Shown here: piece by piece, positions 35,600 through 44,136 of the stretch | Layout of the letters: every line of letters begins with the position of its first letter | Numbering within the stretch: the stretch's first letter is position 1 | NCBI GenBank assembly: GCA_037479115.1 | Contig: JBBFLK010000003.1 | Coordinates: 108,501 to 172,500 of the forward strand | Direction of reading: 5' to 3' | DNA from: Anaerohalosphaeraceae bacterium | GTDB lineage: Bacteria; Planctomycetota; Phycisphaerae; Sedimentisphaerales; Anaerohalosphaeraceae | DNA: 64,000 bases | Translations under genes and position numbers: made by a program | Notes under the pieces: model-generated | The model's database searches: none | Told to the model about the DNA's origin: nothing | What the model saw: only the letters and a program-made list of their open reading frames with translations

Positions 35600-35798
35600 G
35601 CGGGTCCGAAATCCCAAAGAGGGGTTTTCGGATAGTCAAACGGGAACACGGTGAAAAACCGTGACGGTCGCGCCGCTGTGAGCATCGGCCGAATCGCAAG
35701 TTCGGCACTTTGCGGGCAAAAACCACTGTCTGAAAGGATGGGAAGGTGCCTGCAGAGAATCGATGCAAGTCAGAAAACCTGCCTGCAATTCGGAACGC
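35600..35798 (+). ncRNA. Cobalamin (vitamin B12) riboswitch aptamer
   Basis: Conserved B12-box elements occur in the right order: GGGAACACGGTG (35642-35653), GCGCCGCTGTGAGC (35670-35683), CCACTG (35723-35728), GGGAAGGTG (35740-35748) and the 3' core ATGCAAGTCAG...ACCTGCCTGC (35763-35785). The closing stem P1 pairs TCCGAA (35605-35610) with TTCGGA (35789-35794), extended by GCG/CGC. Adenosyl- versus methyl-cobalamin preference cannot be read. It faces the three genes starting at 36092. Confidence 0.92.
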
Positions 35799-35902
35799 AT
35801 AAGATGTTTCCCGCGGATGGAACGCTGTGCACCTTGAAGCCGCCGAGCGCTTGTCCTCTTATTTGGAGAGGCGGTTCGGCCTTCAGTGGAATCAGACATT
35901 CA

Positions 35903-35941
35903 AAGCCGTTGCTTCCGTGGCGGAGGCAGCGGCTTTTTTGT
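35903..35941 (+). terminator. Expression-platform terminator of the cobalamin riboswitch
   Basis: A 15-bp stem (35903-35917 with 35921-35935, two G-U pairs) with a 3-nt loop is followed by six T. It is about 105 nt after the aptamer and 150 nt before the first gene. B12 binding most likely favours this terminator and shuts the operon off. Confidence 0.85.
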
Positions 35942-36091
35942 TTTGTCCGCCGGGGCCCTCGCGGTTAGGGCCAAAGAAACGCAGGAAACGGAGGTGAAAA
36001 CCAGCAGGATGAAGAAATAGATTGTCGGGACTTGTGAGTGTTGAGGAAAAGTCAAAAAAGGTTTTTTTAAGATTGGTTTTCGGAGGAAAGA

Positions 36092-36649
36092 ATGAAAAGG
36101 TTTTTTGCAGGTGTTTGTGTGATGGTTAGTCTATCGTCCGCCGCATTGGCGGGATTGAGTTTTGAACAAGTGAATGTGGAGTACTGGGCTGGTCAGGGCT
36201 GCAATCGGGCTATGATTGTGGTGGATTTCGACGACAGCACCAGTTATGCCTTCGGATACATGTGGAACGGAGCCAAAACCAGCTATGATGCTCTGTTGGC
36301 GATTGATGCGTATTCGGATGACTTTACGATGAGCTCGTACTGGGTGGACAGCGTCGGCGGCTGGTTTATTGCGGATTTAAGTTATCTGGGGGCCTCCAAA
36401 CGGGGCGGCTCGTGGAGTTTCTTTACATCGGATGACGGCGTGAACTGGTCGCTCAGCTGGATCGGTGCTTCGGACCGGGTTCTTTCAAACGGAGCATGGG
36501 ACGGCTGGGCCAGCGGCGACTGGGTGTGGGTCGGCCCGAGTGACTGGGACTGGGCCTTTACCGGTTCGGTCAGGACGCCGATTCCGGAGCCGGCAAGTTT
36601 AGGTATGCTGGGGCTGGTGAGCTTGTTTGTGTTCAGGAAACAACGATAG
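36092..36649 (+). CDS. Trp-rich PEP-CTERM surface protein under B12 riboswitch control
   Basis: 185 residues after a GGAGGAAAG ribosome site. Signal peptide about 1-20 (ends A-A-L-A). The C-terminus is I-P-E-P-A-S-L-G-M-L-G plus a hydrophobic helix and K-Q-R, the PEP-CTERM sorting signal. The mature part (about 21-160) is exceptionally rich in Trp, Tyr and Ser/Asp, with V-E-Y-W-A-G-Q-G-C-N-R and F-G-Y-M-W-N-G. It resembles small surface proteins that accompany corrinoid uptake genes in other phyla (from memory, not searched). A role in binding B12 at the cell surface is inferred mainly from the riboswitch. Confidence 0.75.
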   Translation: MKRFFAGVCVMVSLSSAALAGLSFEQVNVEYWAGQGCNRAMIVVDFDDSTSYAFGYMWNGAKTSYDALLAIDAYSDDFTMSSYWVDSVGGWFIADLSYLGASKRGGSWSFFTSDDGVNWSLSWIGASDRVLSNGAWDGWASGDWVWVGPSDWDWAFTGSVRTPIPEPASLGMLGLVSLFVFRKQR

Positions 36650-36657
36650 TATCCAGC

Positions 36658-36691
36658 GGAGGCCGGATTTTCACGTCCGGCCTCCTTTTTT
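36658..36691 (+). terminator. Intrinsic terminator between the first and second riboswitch-controlled genes
   Basis: A 10-bp perfect stem (36658-36667 with 36676-36685), 8-nt loop and six T. It should lower but perhaps not abolish readthrough to the gene at 36701. Confidence 0.85.
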
Positions 36692-36700
36692 GGGGAGCCT

Positions 36701-37720
36701 ATGAGGAACGAATTGTTCTTGGCGGTCAGCTGGATTCTGCTTGGGGCGGCGGCTTCAGGGGTTGTCTGGGATGCCAATGATTTTGCTGTGGAGGTGGTGG
36801 AATATGTGCCGGGCGGGGGGATTCCGACGCATTACTGGACAGGCCAGCCGTATAACAACCCGCAGGCGGCTTTAGGCAGGCCGACGGTGGATACCGTCGG
36901 GGACGGGGCCGCTGCACCGCCGGGGCAGGCGGTGCCGGTGGTGCCGGTCTATCCGGCCTGGCTGCCCAGCGAGGTAGTCAGCATCGGCTTTGGAGGACAT
37001 CTGGTTCTGCGATTCGGCAGACGGGTTTATGATGCACCGGATAATCCCTTCGGAAAAGATTTGATTGTCTTTGGAAACTCCTTTCAAAACATCAGCGGAA
37101 GCCAGTATTGGCTGATGGGGAATCCGGCGCTGCTGGCGACTCTGAATAAACCCTGCACGAAGGAGCCGGCGGTTGTCAGCGTCAGTCAGGACGGACTGAA
37201 CTGGTTCACCTTTACAATGGATGAGACGTATCGGGTCAATCCGGATTTTTCAGACCCAAACTTTCCGGGCCGCTACGGTTTTCTGGGGGATTTTTTTGCG
37301 GATGCGTTTGCCCCGACGCTCGGACGGGTGTACGAGCCGGGCCTGCCCGGATGGTGGGGACAAGAGACGGACCCGACGCTGCCGCTTGACCCGGCGGTGC
37401 TGGAAACGGATTTTCGAAACACCACGCTGGCTCAGATTGCTTTGAAGTACGGAAAGTCGGCCGGCGGGACGGCATTGGATATTTCGCAGTTTCCGCTGCC
37501 GGTTGACCCGCAGACGGGGCGGAAATGGATTCAGTACATTCGCTTTGACAATCCGCGGACGAGCGGGGCTACGCCGGAGATTGATGCAGTGGCACGAGTT
37601 CGGGGCCGCTCTGAACGGCTCCCTGCGGGGGATATTACAGGAGACGGCCGCGTCGATTTGGAAGATTTGCTTTGGCTGAGTGCCGATTGGCTGAAAGGAA
37701 CGGAAGGTGGCGTTGAATAA
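36701..37720 (+). CDS. Secreted protein of the B12-riboswitch locus with a dockerin-like tail
   Basis: 339 residues. Signal peptide about 1-19. The main domain (about 20-305) contains N-P-Q-A-A-L-G-R-P near 49-57, G-F-G-G-H-L-V-L-R-F, D-L-I-V-F-G-N-S-F and the V-S-V-S-Q-D-G-L-N-W-F motif. These resemble a surface-protein family that I associate with B12-riboswitch loci in other phyla. The end (about 308-339) is a single dockerin-like repeat (G-D-I-T-G-D-G-R-V-D-L-E-D-L-L). A GGGGAG ribosome site lies just behind the terminator. Corrinoid binding is inference; no B12-binding motif is visible. Confidence 0.7.
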   Translation: MRNELFLAVSWILLGAAASGVVWDANDFAVEVVEYVPGGGIPTHYWTGQPYNNPQAALGRPTVDTVGDGAAAPPGQAVPVVPVYPAWLPSEVVSIGFGGHLVLRFGRRVYDAPDNPFGKDLIVFGNSFQNISGSQYWLMGNPALLATLNKPCTKEPAVVSVSQDGLNWFTFTMDETYRVNPDFSDPNFPGRYGFLGDFFADAFAPTLGRVYEPGLPGWWGQETDPTLPLDPAVLETDFRNTTLAQIALKYGKSAGGTALDISQFPLPVDPQTGRKWIQYIRFDNPRTSGATPEIDAVARVRGRSERLPAGDITGDGRVDLEDLLWLSADWLKGTEGGVE

Positions 37721-38477
37721 AAAGTGCCGGGGATTTACGCTGGCGGAAGTGCTGGCGGTTTTGGCCTGTCTGGTGCTTTTGGCCGGTCTTTTGCTGCCCG
37801 CCCTGAAGCAGGCCCGGGCGCAGGGGCAGTCCGTGCTGTGTCTGAGCAAGCTGCGGCAGTGTGCCCTGGCGGCGTCGGCGTATACGGCCTGCTACGACGG
37901 ATTCTATCCGATGGCCTACCGAACCGTTGCCTCTTCCGACTGGAGCCAAATTCGGACGATTGCGTGGGATTATATTACGACGCAGAGCTGGGCCGACGGG
38001 CGGAGGGTTTATACATGGGAACCCGGCATTTTGTGGCAAAGCGGCGATTCGATGGAGATTCAGCAGTGCCCGGGTTTTCGGGGGGCGGACAATGCGGGCG
38101 GCGAGCCGTTTACGGGCTACAATTACAACACCAGTTATATCGGGCACGGCAGCGCTGAGAGCATTCCGGAACCGGCTAAATATCATCAGGTTCGCAATCC
38201 AGCCCAGACGGCCTTGTTCGGAGACGGCCAATATGGGGAAGGGGCCAATAAGTTTATGCGGGCGCCGTGGGCCAATCCGGGAGATTGGAGTTTCAGCGGC
38301 CGGTATGCCGGGACGCAGGGGTTTCGGCATCGTCGAAAAACCAATGCGGCTTTTTGCGACGGACACGCAGAAACGCTGGCGGACCGATACACGGAGACCT
38401 ATCCGGAGGACAAGAAGATGATTGCAGAGGGAACGGGCTTTCTGTCGCCGGATAACCGTCTGTATGATTTGAATTAA
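37707..38477 (+). CDS. Prepilin-type (type II pseudopilin-like) H-X9-DG protein
   Basis: 256 residues. The N-terminus is a prepilin leader: K-K-C-R-G then F-T-L-A-E-V-L-A-V-L-A, a G/F cleavage site before the hydrophobic helix. Near the C-terminus H-R-R-K-T-N-A-A-F-C-D-G is the H-X9-D-G motif typical of the numerous planctomycete pseudopilin-like proteins. It overlaps the preceding gene by 14 nt. GTG at 37707 is used here; TTG at 37713 has better ribosome-site spacing. Function within the B12-regulated group is unknown. Confidence 0.8.
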   Translation: MALNKKCRGFTLAEVLAVLACLVLLAGLLLPALKQARAQGQSVLCLSKLRQCALAASAYTACYDGFYPMAYRTVASSDWSQIRTIAWDYITTQSWADGRRVYTWEPGILWQSGDSMEIQQCPGFRGADNAGGEPFTGYNYNTSYIGHGSAESIPEPAKYHQVRNPAQTALFGDGQYGEGANKFMRAPWANPGDWSFSGRYAGTQGFRHRRKTNAAFCDGHAETLADRYTETYPEDKKMIAEGTGFLSPDNRLYDLN

Positions 38478-38817
38478 CAGCAGCAAACAAAACTGTGCAG
38501 AGAGGGGATTTTGGCCTTCACCTTTTCTGCTGGATACTGGCCGCTGGGCGGCAGAGGATAGCCCCGCCCTTACGGGCGGGGAAAAAGAAGACGAGAACCC
38601 CATCTCCTTTCCCCCGGGCTTGCGCCCGGGGCTAATTCCCACACCGGTCGATTCAAATCCCGCTTTTCTCCTTCGCTCAAAGCTTCGGAAAACAAGTCGC
38701 GAGAATGACGGGGGCGGTGCAATCATAATGTGGGTGGATGTGGGTGAGGTGGACGTGGGGAGGTCATGATGCAAAAAAACAGTTGCCTGCATTCGGCGGG
38801 TATGGTATCGGGAGGGA
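38478..38817. repeat. Intergenic region with two GC hairpins, possible dispersed repeat
   Basis: 340 nt without a credible gene. It contains two perfect 8-bp hairpins with 4-nt loops: CCCCGCCC/GGGCGGGG (38562-38581, loop TTAC) and CCCCGGGC/GCCCGGGG (38612-38631, loop TTGC). A stretch ending in GAATGACGGGGG (about 38703-38714) follows. This has the look of a REP-like or other interspersed intergenic repeat; copy number cannot be judged from one window. Either hairpin may also help end transcription of the pseudopilin gene. Confidence 0.45.
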
Positions 38818-39585
38818 ATGCAGGTTTTTGAGCATCTTGGGTTGTTTTTTCGAAAGCGGCTGCGGCCGTGGGGGCAGGGGGCGGCGGCAATGCTTTGGCC
38901 TCGGCAGTGCCTCTTGTGCGGGGCCTTCCCGGAAGAAAAAACCTTTCTGTGCAGACGCTGCTGGCAGGATTTCTCCCGCACAACCGGACAAGATTACTGT
39001 CGGCGGTGCGGTCTGACAGTCAGCCCTTACGGGCATCTGCCGGAGGGGTGCGGACGCTGCGAGGGACAGCGGATTCTCACGGACGGCATTCTGCGGGTGG
39101 GGCAGTATGATTCCGTCTTGCGCGATTTGCTGCTGCGGCTGAAATTTCAGGAAAGAACGGAGCTGGCGGACTTTTTCGGACCGTTTTTAAGGGCCGTATT
39201 GGAAAGTCGTTCCTGGGGGCAGGTCGATTACCTCGTGCCGGTTCCTCTCCACTGGCTGCGGCGTCTGCAAAGAGGTTTCAATCAGTCCTATTTGCTGGCA
39301 AAGGCGATGAAGGGGATTGATGTTCCTGTTAGCCGAGATTTGGTTCGGGTTCGATACACCAGAAGGCAGTGGAATCTGACGAGTGCTCAACGGCGAAGAA
39401 ATGTCAAGGGAGCTTTTGCCGTCCGAAAAGGGCATTCTTTTGCGGGGGCGTCCGTTTGCCTTGTGGATGATATTACGACCAGCCGGGCGACGCTGAATGA
39501 ATGTGCTCGGGTGCTCAAAAGGGCTGGTGCACAAAAGGTTTATGCACTGGTTGCCGCAGTGGCGGACACAGCGGATTTCGATTGA
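38818..39585 (+). CDS. comF: ComF family phosphoribosyltransferase-like protein
   Basis: 255 residues. The N-terminal zinc ribbon has four C-x2-C pairs (C-L-L-C, C-R-R-C, C-R-R-C, C-G-R-C). The C-terminal type I phosphoribosyltransferase domain has D-Y-L-V-P-V-P-L-H and the PRPP loop V-D-D-I-T-T-S-R-A-T. ComF is needed for DNA uptake in naturally competent bacteria, but homologues occur widely. The chosen ATG is unusually close to its GGAGGG site; Met25 is an alternative start. Confidence 0.88.
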   Translation: MQVFEHLGLFFRKRLRPWGQGAAAMLWPRQCLLCGAFPEEKTFLCRRCWQDFSRTTGQDYCRRCGLTVSPYGHLPEGCGRCEGQRILTDGILRVGQYDSVLRDLLLRLKFQERTELADFFGPFLRAVLESRSWGQVDYLVPVPLHWLRRLQRGFNQSYLLAKAMKGIDVPVSRDLVRVRYTRRQWNLTSAQRRRNVKGAFAVRKGHSFAGASVCLVDDITTSRATLNECARVLKRAGAQKVYALVAAVADTADFD

Positions 39586-39692
39586 CAGACCGCGAAATTC
39601 AGGGGGACTGCCTGACCTGCCCGGATTTATTGGGGATGCGAGGGGATTTTGGCCGAAAAAACTGTTAACTCGTTTTTACGGATAAACTTAGA

Positions 39693-41321
39693 ATGGTAAA
39701 GGGATTTCGACAGATTGCGTTTTTGACCGTCATCAGCCGGATTTTGGGGATGGTCCGGGATATGGCGTTTGCGTATTTTTTCGGGCGAAGCGACTTGTTT
39801 GATGCCTGGACGATTGCGTTTAAGATTCCCAATCTTTCGCGTCGGATATTCGGCGAAGGGGCGGCAACCACCTCTTTTATTCCGGTGTACAGCCGGTATC
39901 TGGAAAAAGACCCCAAGGAGGCCAATCGGCTGGCCAATACGGTTTTGACGGCCGTTTTTCTGATTTTGACGGCCGTTGTTTTGTTGGTTTGGGCGGGGAT
40001 TTGGGGCTATATGCAGGTCGGGGCGGAGCTGGAGAGCACACGGCGGATGCTGAAACTGACGGCGATTATGATGCCGTATATGGTGATGATTTGTCTGGCG
40101 GCGGTGATGGGGGGGATTCTGAACAGCCATCGGCATTTTGCCGCTCCGGCGCTGGCCCCTGTGGTGCTCAATATTTTTTTGATAGGGGCGTTGGTGATTT
40201 CCGGGAAAGGGTTGGGCTGGCCGAAGGAAAAGATGGTTTATTTTACGGCCTGGGCCGTCATCGCCGTCGGAATCGGGCAGCTGCTCCTGGTGGCAGCGCC
40301 GATGAAGCGGTATGGGGTGCAGATTCGGCCTGCCTGGGAGATTCGCTCGGAAGGGGTTCGGTCGATTCTGATGCTGATGGGGCCGATGATATTAGGGCTG
40401 ACGGCCACCCAGATTAACACGCTGGCGGATGATATTATTGCCAAGTCTTTGTCCGGTTCGGCGGAGAAGGGGGACAGTTTCCTTCTTTTTGGACAGACGA
40501 TTCGCTATCCGGTCTGGGCTGGGACGGTTTCGGGCCTTTTTTATGCGCAGCGGCTTTACCAGTTTCCGCTGGGGGTTCTGGGGGTTTCGCTGGCTACGGC
40601 GATTTATCCGGTTCTGAGCCGCACAGCCGCCCGGGAGGATAAGACAGAGCTGCTGCAGACGATTCGACGCGGAATCTGCGGGGCCTTTTTTATTGCGCTG
40701 CCGGCTGCGGCGGGGATGATTCTCATCGGCCGACCCCTTGTCAGGGTGCTGTTTGAGCGGGGGGCATTTACGGCGGAGGATACACGAGCTACAGCGTGGA
40801 TTTTGTACTGCTACAGTCTGGGGCTGTGCGGCTATTTCTGCCAGCAGATTGTCACGCGGGTGTACTATGCCATCGGGCAGTCGAAACGTCCGGCAATGAC
40901 GGCGGCGGCTGCCGTTGGGGTGAATATTTGTTTGAATCTGCTGCTGATTTGGCCGCTGGGGGCGGCGGGACTTGCGGTTTCGACAGCGCTGTGTTCCTAT
41001 CTGCAGGCGGGTATTCTGCTCGCTGGACTTCAGCGAAATTTTGGCAAACGCATCTTCGAAGGCTGGGGCAGCTCTTTCAGGAAGACGGTTGGGTGCACAA
41101 TTCTGATGACACTGGCAGGGGGACTTGTTTTGTATCTGCTCAGAGGGCTGCCGAATAAAACATTCTTTGAATTGGTGCGGGTGGGAACTGTCGTGATTGT
41201 GTGCGCAGGAGTTTATCTTCTCGGTTCGTGGCAAAGCGGCAATGAGATGCTCCGGCTTTTGACAGGCCGAAAGCAGGTTGCGCCGGCACAGCCGAGGGAA
41301 GAAGGCAAACCCGAGCAATAG
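39693..41321 (+). CDS. murJ: Lipid II flippase MurJ
   Basis: 542 residues with about 14 membrane helices. Early motifs S-R-I-L-G-M-V-R-D and F-R-R/S-R-R-I-F-G-E-G are MurJ/MviN marks, with N-I-C-L-N-L-L-L in the second half. It flips lipid-linked peptidoglycan precursor. Its presence indicates peptidoglycan synthesis in this lineage. The ribosome site is weak. Likely follows comF as a separate or weakly coupled gene. Confidence 0.92.
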   Translation: MVKGFRQIAFLTVISRILGMVRDMAFAYFFGRSDLFDAWTIAFKIPNLSRRIFGEGAATTSFIPVYSRYLEKDPKEANRLANTVLTAVFLILTAVVLLVWAGIWGYMQVGAELESTRRMLKLTAIMMPYMVMICLAAVMGGILNSHRHFAAPALAPVVLNIFLIGALVISGKGLGWPKEKMVYFTAWAVIAVGIGQLLLVAAPMKRYGVQIRPAWEIRSEGVRSILMLMGPMILGLTATQINTLADDIIAKSLSGSAEKGDSFLLFGQTIRYPVWAGTVSGLFYAQRLYQFPLGVLGVSLATAIYPVLSRTAAREDKTELLQTIRRGICGAFFIALPAAAGMILIGRPLVRVLFERGAFTAEDTRATAWILYCYSLGLCGYFCQQIVTRVYYAIGQSKRPAMTAAAAVGVNICLNLLLIWPLGAAGLAVSTALCSYLQAGILLAGLQRNFGKRIFEGWGSSFRKTVGCTILMTLAGGLVLYLLRGLPNKTFFELVRVGTVVIVCAGVYLLGSWQSGNEMLRLLTGRKQVAPAQPREEGKPEQ

Positions 41322-41344
41322 TCGAGAAGGTTTCTCGAGAAGGT

Positions 41345-41373
41345 TTGACGGTCTGTCGGGCTTGTTTTATAAT
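41345..41373 (+). promoter_or_regulatory. Near-consensus sigma-70-type promoter
   Basis: TTGACG (41345-41350), a 17-bp spacer and a perfect TATAAT (41368-41373) predict a start near 41380, about 80 nt before the ATG of the TPR/HEAT-like gene. Confidence 0.8.
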
Positions 41374-41460
41374 GCCGCCGTGTTTACGCGGGGATTTAAA
41401 GCCGCCGCAGGGATTACCAAAAACGGGTTTTGATTGCGGGCAGCTGCAGGGAGATACAAA

Positions 41461-43800
41461 ATGAATAAACGGCTGTTTTTTTTAGGATTGGTTGTCGCAG
41501 GAGGGTTGGCAAGGACGGTTTTCGCTCAGGAGGGCTCTTTTACCTCTCCGGCTGCCGCGGCTGTTCTGGCCAAAACGGCGATGGATGTTTATGGCAATGA
41601 CCCGTTTTCCGCCCGCTCCATTGAGATAACCATGGCGTTTCTGGAGGCGGCGACGGCTCTCGATCCTCAGCTGGGTTCCGCACAGGAGATGCTGCTGAAG
41701 GTGGCCGCTTCGGCTGGTGCGAATCCGAATGACTATTCCCGTTCCGTCCGCGATGCCCTGCGGCAGTACATTGATGAACGTGCCAATTTGGCGGTGGTCA
41801 CCGGCGGAGTCGGTTATCTGCTCGGACGGCTTCAGACGCGTCAGGAGCGGGAGATGCTTTTGGGGCGTCTGCTCAGCATCTACGGCAATAAAAATCCGGC
41901 GGTTGTGTCGGAACTTTCCGTGCATTTGGCGATGCTCGAACTGGAACGGGCGGATATGACCACGGCCTTTCAGCGTCTGCAGTACGCATACAGTCTGAAC
42001 CCATATAATCTGCTGGCGTTCTCAAAAATGGCGGAGATGGGGCAGGAGGTGCCCAGGGGGCTTTTGGTGCTTCATCTGCGACGCATGTTGGAGGTCAATC
42101 CGCTGAATGCGGCGGCGGCGCGGGCCTATGCAGACATTCTCCGGCAGGTTCAGCTGTATTCGGAAGCGGTTCGAGCGTATCAGTATCTTTCCGAATTGTC
42201 TGAATACCTGTATCCCGGGGAGCCGCTGCCGACGGAGATTCTGCTGAGCTGGTCTCTGTGTGCCCTTCAGTCTGAAAAAACCGCCGGCCTGTGTCTGACG
42301 CTGGCAGAACAGGCCCGGACGGAAGGTCGGGAGGACCTGATGCTCGAGTCGGCGGCAGGCCTGGCCATGATGCGAATGGGCCAGACGGAGAGGGGACGCG
42401 CACGTCTGGAGGCGGCCGGACGAAAGGCAGCGGAACGAATTCGCTCCAACGCCGATGCAGGCGGCTTGATGCCCGAACAGCTGAGCTGGTTTTACAGTTT
42501 TGTCCTGCCGGATGCCGAGCAGGCCCTGGCTTGGGGGCATGAAGCGATTGCCCGACGTCCGGACAGTCCGCAGGCCCGCGTTCTGTTTGCTTATGCCCTG
42601 GTTCAAAGCGGGCAGGAAGACCTGGCTCGTCAGTATTTGGAAAATGCAGATGAAAATGACCCGGTTGCTCTCTTTACTCAGGCCGCCCTTTTCCTGAAAG
42701 AAAAGAACCGGGAAGCGGCCCTGGCGCCTCTGAAGAAAGTCGTCCAGATGGGCCCGGAAACCATTCTCGCCTGGAGGGCCCAGGAGGTTCTGAAGGCCAA
42801 TGGGTCGGACTATCTGCCTGCTTTTTCCCCGACGGAAATCCTGCAGTATTTGCAGGCGGAGTTCGGGGATGAAGTCTGTCCGAAGTTTCTTCCTTTGTCC
42901 AAACTGGTCCGTGCAAAGCTGCGGATGAGCGGTTCTGACTATCCTTACGGCAGTGATATGCCGGCTACAGTTGTGGTGGACAATATCGGTCCGCGTCTGC
43001 TGATAGTGGGGCCGGCGGGAATGCTGCGGGGCGACGTTCGAATTGATGCGGAGGTCCGCGGGGATTTGGTTCAGACATTTCCTTCGCTGGTTCGGCTGCC
43101 CCTGCGTCCGAGTCTGCCGATTCGTCCGGGACAGCATGCCGCCGTTACGGTGGACCTGATGACCGGTCCCCTGCGCCGGCTGCTTCGAACCTATCCGCAG
43201 GCCTCGGTGGAAATCGATTTCGTTCTGCGGCTGGATGAACCGGATTCTCAGGAATTGGGCGAGAACAACCCTCTGCTTCGCCCGGCACCGGTTCGCCAGA
43301 CGGTACGCCGGCGAGGAATCGCTTTGACTCAGGATTTTCTCATTCAGCGGCTCAGCGGTTTGTCCAGGGGCAAAGAGGGCCAGAAGTTTCGCTCTGCCGA
43401 ACTGTTTACGGGGCTTTTGGCCGAGCAGCAGGCGGCCCTGGCAAACCGAGTCGGATATCGTTTTGTGAGGGCCGAACCCACTCTTCTGGCCGATGCCGTC
43501 CGTCGGCTGCTGGCGGATGAAGACTGGATTATTCGACTTCAAACGCTTTCGACGTTCACGGATGTTGCCCTGACGCTGGATTCCTCTTTGGTTGCTTCTA
43601 TTTCCGACAATCTGTCTCATGACCGATGGCCCATCCGGATGATGACGCTGTATCTCTTGAGCAGTCTTCAATCGAAAAATTTTGATCAGGTCTTGAATTG
43701 GATGGGGCAGTATGATGCAAGCCCATATGTCCGCCAATTGGCCGCGGCTCTGGGTGCGTCAGTGCCGAAGGATATTCCGGCGGCTGCGGCAAACCCATAA
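41461..43800 (+). CDS. Secreted TPR- and HEAT-repeat-like protein
   Basis: 779 residues from an ATG with GGGAG 8 nt upstream that begins a signal peptide (ends V-F-A-Q); an in-frame TTG nine codons earlier is not used. Residues about 30-460 show TPR periodicity (L-N-P-Y-N-L-L-A, A-R-V-L-F-A-Y-A-L-V-Q-S-G). About 490-620 is a beta-rich domain. About 640-775 shows HEAT-like helices (W-P-I-R-M-M-T-L-Y-L-L-S-S-L). No catalytic motif is visible; probably a periplasmic scaffold. Function unknown. Confidence 0.7.
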   Translation: MNKRLFFLGLVVAGGLARTVFAQEGSFTSPAAAAVLAKTAMDVYGNDPFSARSIEITMAFLEAATALDPQLGSAQEMLLKVAASAGANPNDYSRSVRDALRQYIDERANLAVVTGGVGYLLGRLQTRQEREMLLGRLLSIYGNKNPAVVSELSVHLAMLELERADMTTAFQRLQYAYSLNPYNLLAFSKMAEMGQEVPRGLLVLHLRRMLEVNPLNAAAARAYADILRQVQLYSEAVRAYQYLSELSEYLYPGEPLPTEILLSWSLCALQSEKTAGLCLTLAEQARTEGREDLMLESAAGLAMMRMGQTERGRARLEAAGRKAAERIRSNADAGGLMPEQLSWFYSFVLPDAEQALAWGHEAIARRPDSPQARVLFAYALVQSGQEDLARQYLENADENDPVALFTQAALFLKEKNREAALAPLKKVVQMGPETILAWRAQEVLKANGSDYLPAFSPTEILQYLQAEFGDEVCPKFLPLSKLVRAKLRMSGSDYPYGSDMPATVVVDNIGPRLLIVGPAGMLRGDVRIDAEVRGDLVQTFPSLVRLPLRPSLPIRPGQHAAVTVDLMTGPLRRLLRTYPQASVEIDFVLRLDEPDSQELGENNPLLRPAPVRQTVRRRGIALTQDFLIQRLSGLSRGKEGQKFRSAELFTGLLAEQQAALANRVGYRFVRAEPTLLADAVRRLLADEDWIIRLQTLSTFTDVALTLDSSLVASISDNLSHDRWPIRMMTLYLLSSLQSKNFDQVLNWMGQYDASPYVRQLAAALGASVPKDIPAAAANP

Positions 43801-43814
43801 ACCAGCTATAGTCC

Positions 43815-43850
43815 GGACAAAATAAGGGGTATTTTGTCCAAGATGAATTT
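43815..43850 (+). terminator. Palindromic hairpin after the TPR/HEAT-like gene
   Basis: A perfect 10-bp stem (43815-43824 with 43830-43839), loop AGGGG. A T-tract begins 8 nt beyond the stem, so terminator strength is moderate. Confidence 0.6.
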
Positions 43851-43876
43851 TTTGATTTAAAAAAGCGAAAAAATAC

Positions 43877-43905
43877 TTGAGACTGCCGAAATTTTTCGGT
43901 ACTCT
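43877..43905 (+). promoter_or_regulatory. Promoter of the ferredoxin gene
   Basis: TTGAGA (43877-43882), a 17-bp spacer and TACTCT (43900-43905) predict a start near 43912, 42 nt before the ferredoxin ATG. Confidence 0.55.
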
Positions 43906-43953
43906 TTTGCACCTACAGAATAAGAATACCGGATACTTGGAAAGGAGAATACA

Positions 43954-44124
43954 ATGCCGGCAAAAGTTGATAAAGAAGTGTGCACCGGATGCGGCTCTTG
44001 CGTGGATGCCTGTCCGAGCGAAGCGATTGAGATGATTGAGGGCAAAGCGGTAGTCGATGCGGAAAAGTGCGTGGACTGCGGCTTGTGTGTAAATGAGTGC
44101 CCGGTCGAAGCCATCAGTATGTAA
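43954..44124 (+). CDS. 2[4Fe-4S] ferredoxin
   Basis: 56 residues, the normal size of a clostridial-type ferredoxin. Two cluster motifs: C10-x2-C13-x2-C16-x3-C20-P and C39-x2-C42-x2-C45-x3-C49-P. An AAAGGAG ribosome site precedes the ATG. It is a small cytoplasmic low-potential electron carrier, in keeping with an anaerobic lifestyle. It is followed by tRNA-Glu. Confidence 0.95.
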   Translation: MPAKVDKEVCTGCGSCVDACPSEAIEMIEGKAVVDAEKCVDCGLCVNECPVEAISM

Positions 44125-44136
44125 AAAACAAGAGGC

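Noticed and set aside
35994..36020. An 8-codon GTG-started mini-frame behind the riboswitch terminator, with an apparent ribosome site
   Set aside because: Too short to support as a leader peptide and does not overlap the regulatory hairpin.
42022..43737. A 571-codon minus-strand open frame opposite the TPR/HEAT-like gene
   Set aside because: Same shadow pattern; the plus-strand gene has signal peptide, ribosome site and promoter.
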